This document shows positions 12,303 through 13,352 of a stretch of DNA of 13,352 nucleotides, one piece after another; positions within the stretch are counted from its first letter, which is position 1, and every line of letters begins with the position of its first letter. Made by a program: the position numbers and the translations under genes. The DNA comes from Bacillota bacterium (GTDB lineage: Bacteria > Bacillota > Sulfobacillia > RBS10-35 > JAJYVM01). The notes beneath the pieces are model-generated. The model worked only from the letters and a program-made list of their open reading frames with translations. It made no database searches and had not been told where the DNA came from. The DNA is taken from the NCBI GenBank assembly GCA_021792015.1, contig JAJYVM010000015.1:5728-19079 (forward strand), in the 5' to 3' direction.

Positions 12303-13352
12303 CTACATCCGGATCGCCGGGATTCCGAACTCCTGCACGTAGCCGACGAACTCGGCGATGTCCTTGTCCATGACCGCCTGCAGGCGCTGGAGCTGGGTGT
12401 CCACGGCCGCGCCGGTCTCCGCGAAGAGGTCGCGGCTCTGCTCGTTCGGGGCCCAGTCGGCGGAGGCGACAACGGCCGCCAGGTGCAGCAGCTCGTCGTT
12501 GAGCCTCGGCGGCAGCCGGCCGCCCGGCAGGTCGCCCGCGCCCCGCACCGGTACCAGCTCGGCCTCGATGGCCGCGAGGCTGCCCTTGCAGGCCTCCGCC
12601 TTCTCGGCGACCGTGGCCGCGACCCGGTGGCCCTCGGCGCGGCGCACCCACTCATCCAGCTGGCCGGACACCCCGTGGATCCGCCTGAGGCCGTCCTGCA
12701 GGGCCTGAACCTTGTCGCGCACGGCGATCAGCAGCTCGAACTGCGCCTGCAGGTCGGCCTGGCTCGCCTCGACGCGCGGGTCCTTCAGCAACTGGAAGGT
12801 GTGGGAGCGGGTCTGCTCACCCGCCGCCAGCTCCACGGTGTACGTGCCGGGAGGGGCCAAGGGGCCCTCGGCGGACAGGCGCGACTTGCTGAGGGCCTGG
12901 TCCTCCTGGTAGAGGGTGGCCCCCGGGTAGCGCATGTCCCAGATGTACGTTCCGGCGCCGGCCGGCGCTTCGATGTTGGCCTGGTGCGCCACCCCGCCGC
13001 CCGCATTGCGGATCGTGAGCGTGACGGGCCCGGCGGAAGGCAGGTGGTAGCGGATGATCACACCGAGCGGCGGGTTCTGACCGGCGTCGGCGAACTCGGG
13101 CGCGAAGCCGGCCTCGGCGCGCCTGGTGATGTAGTTCATGCCGCCGCCGGGAAACACGCGGGACACGGTCGGGAACAGCAGGGGCTGGTCCGCCGTTCCG
13201 CGGCCGCTTCTGGCGCCGGCCGGCACCATCCGCACCGTGGCGCGCGGGGCAAAGAGGTGGGGCGCCGCCGGGTCGACGGCCTCCCGCAGGGGGCTGATGT
13301 CATCCAGCACCCAGAACGAGCGGCCGTGGGTGGCGGCCAGCAGGTCGCCGTC
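12303..13352 (-). CDS. C-terminal part of a large Asp-box/VPS10-like secreted protein (partial)
   Basis: The gene enters from the right edge; 349 residues are visible, without the start. The first ones (DGDLLAATHGRSFWVLDD) are the last blade of a sialidase/sortilin-type propeller of the kind often labelled glycosyl hydrolase. An Ig-like FlgD-type domain follows at about 96-189 (LGVIIRYHLPSAGPVTLTI ... GAGTYIWDMRYPG ... PPGTYTVELAAG), then a helical C-terminal region (about 195-340) rich in Ala, Glu, Gln and Arg that may form a bundle. Full-length relatives are about 1000 residues and exported; neither substrate nor enzymatic activity is established for them. It is convergent with the S53 protease gene, and the stop codons are 43 bp apart. 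A role beside that protease in extracellular breakdown is only a guess. Confidence 0.8.
   Translation of the reverse strand, partial: DGDLLAATHGRSFWVLDDISPLREAVDPAAPHLFAPRATVRMVPAGARSGRGTADQPLLFPTVSRVFPGGGMNYITRRAEAGFAPEFADAGQNPPLGVIIRYHLPSAGPVTLTIRNAGGGVAHQANIEAPAGAGTYIWDMRYPGATLYQEDQALSKSRLSAEGPLAPPGTYTVELAAGEQTRSHTFQLLKDPRVEASQADLQAQFELLIAVRDKVQALQDGLRRIHGVSGQLDEWVRRAEGHRVAATVAEKAEACKGSLAAIEAELVPVRGAGDLPGGRLPPRLNDELLHLAAVVASADWAPNEQSRDLFAETGAAVDTQLQRLQAVMDKDIAEFVGYVQEFGIPAIRM

Noticed and set aside
10190..12655. 821-codon minus-strand open frame
   Set aside because: Only its last 79 codons are real (UPF0180 protein). The rest is antisense to the S53 protease gene and has shadow-type composition.
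1..13352. CRISPR array, tRNA, rRNA, transposase or integrase
   Set aside because: I looked for regular repeats, cloverleaf-like arms with CCA-type ends, rRNA-like conserved sequence and recombinase-type proteins, and saw none. A tRNA scan and an IS search would be the decisive checks.

Overview
The window is about 70% G+C by eye and dense with bacterial genes. It looks like chromosome from a spore-forming or spore-derived deep-branching member of Bacillota (Firmicutes), of the high-GC Thermaerobacter/Sulfobacillus type. The evidence is the order ATP synthase end, murA, membrane-anchored M23 (LytM) protein of the SpoIIQ type, which echoes the Bacillus atp-murAA-spoIID-spoIIQ neighbourhood, plus a UPF0180/YkuS-family gene, a family I associate with Bacillota. 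A secreted S53 (sedolisin-type) acid protease fits an acidic or hot habitat. The taxonomic placement is inference.

Layout. (1) Positions 1-1936 hold the end of the F1Fo ATP synthase operon: atpD, a 16-codon minigene that overlaps both neighbours by TGATG junctions, and a short atpC without the C-terminal helical domain, closed by an intrinsic terminator. (2) Positions 1940-7960 are a mosaic of accessory genes on both strands. They are an archaeal-type AAA ATPase with a leaderless promoter and a palindromic operator, the debris of a PQQ-type beta-propeller gene, a stripped-down GGDEF protein, an Asp-box (Ycf48-like) lipoprotein, a VOC-fold protein, an M24 (aminopeptidase P-like) protein with altered metal ligands, the frameshifted tail of an MFS transporter, and an MIP18/DUF59 iron-sulphur assembly factor. 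(3) Positions 8114-10207 hold murA and the degenerate M23 protein. The latter has its own extended -10 promoter and a leader hairpin that buries its Shine-Dalgarno sequence. (4) Positions 10190-13352 hold a small UPF0180 gene (minus), a secreted S53 protease (plus), and the C-terminal third or so of a large secreted Asp-box/VPS10-like protein (minus, cut by the window edge).

The genes do not form one pathway. ATP synthase and murA are core genes, the M23 protein is probably a sporulation or envelope factor, and region 2 looks like a site of gain and decay. I found no CRISPR array, tRNA, rRNA, transposase or complete novel multi-gene system. The least ordinary signals are the atpD-minigene-atpC double overlap, the SD-sequestering leader of the M23 gene, the apparent ATC start of the lipoprotein gene, and three enzyme-family proteins (M24, M23, S53) that have lost metal-binding residues.
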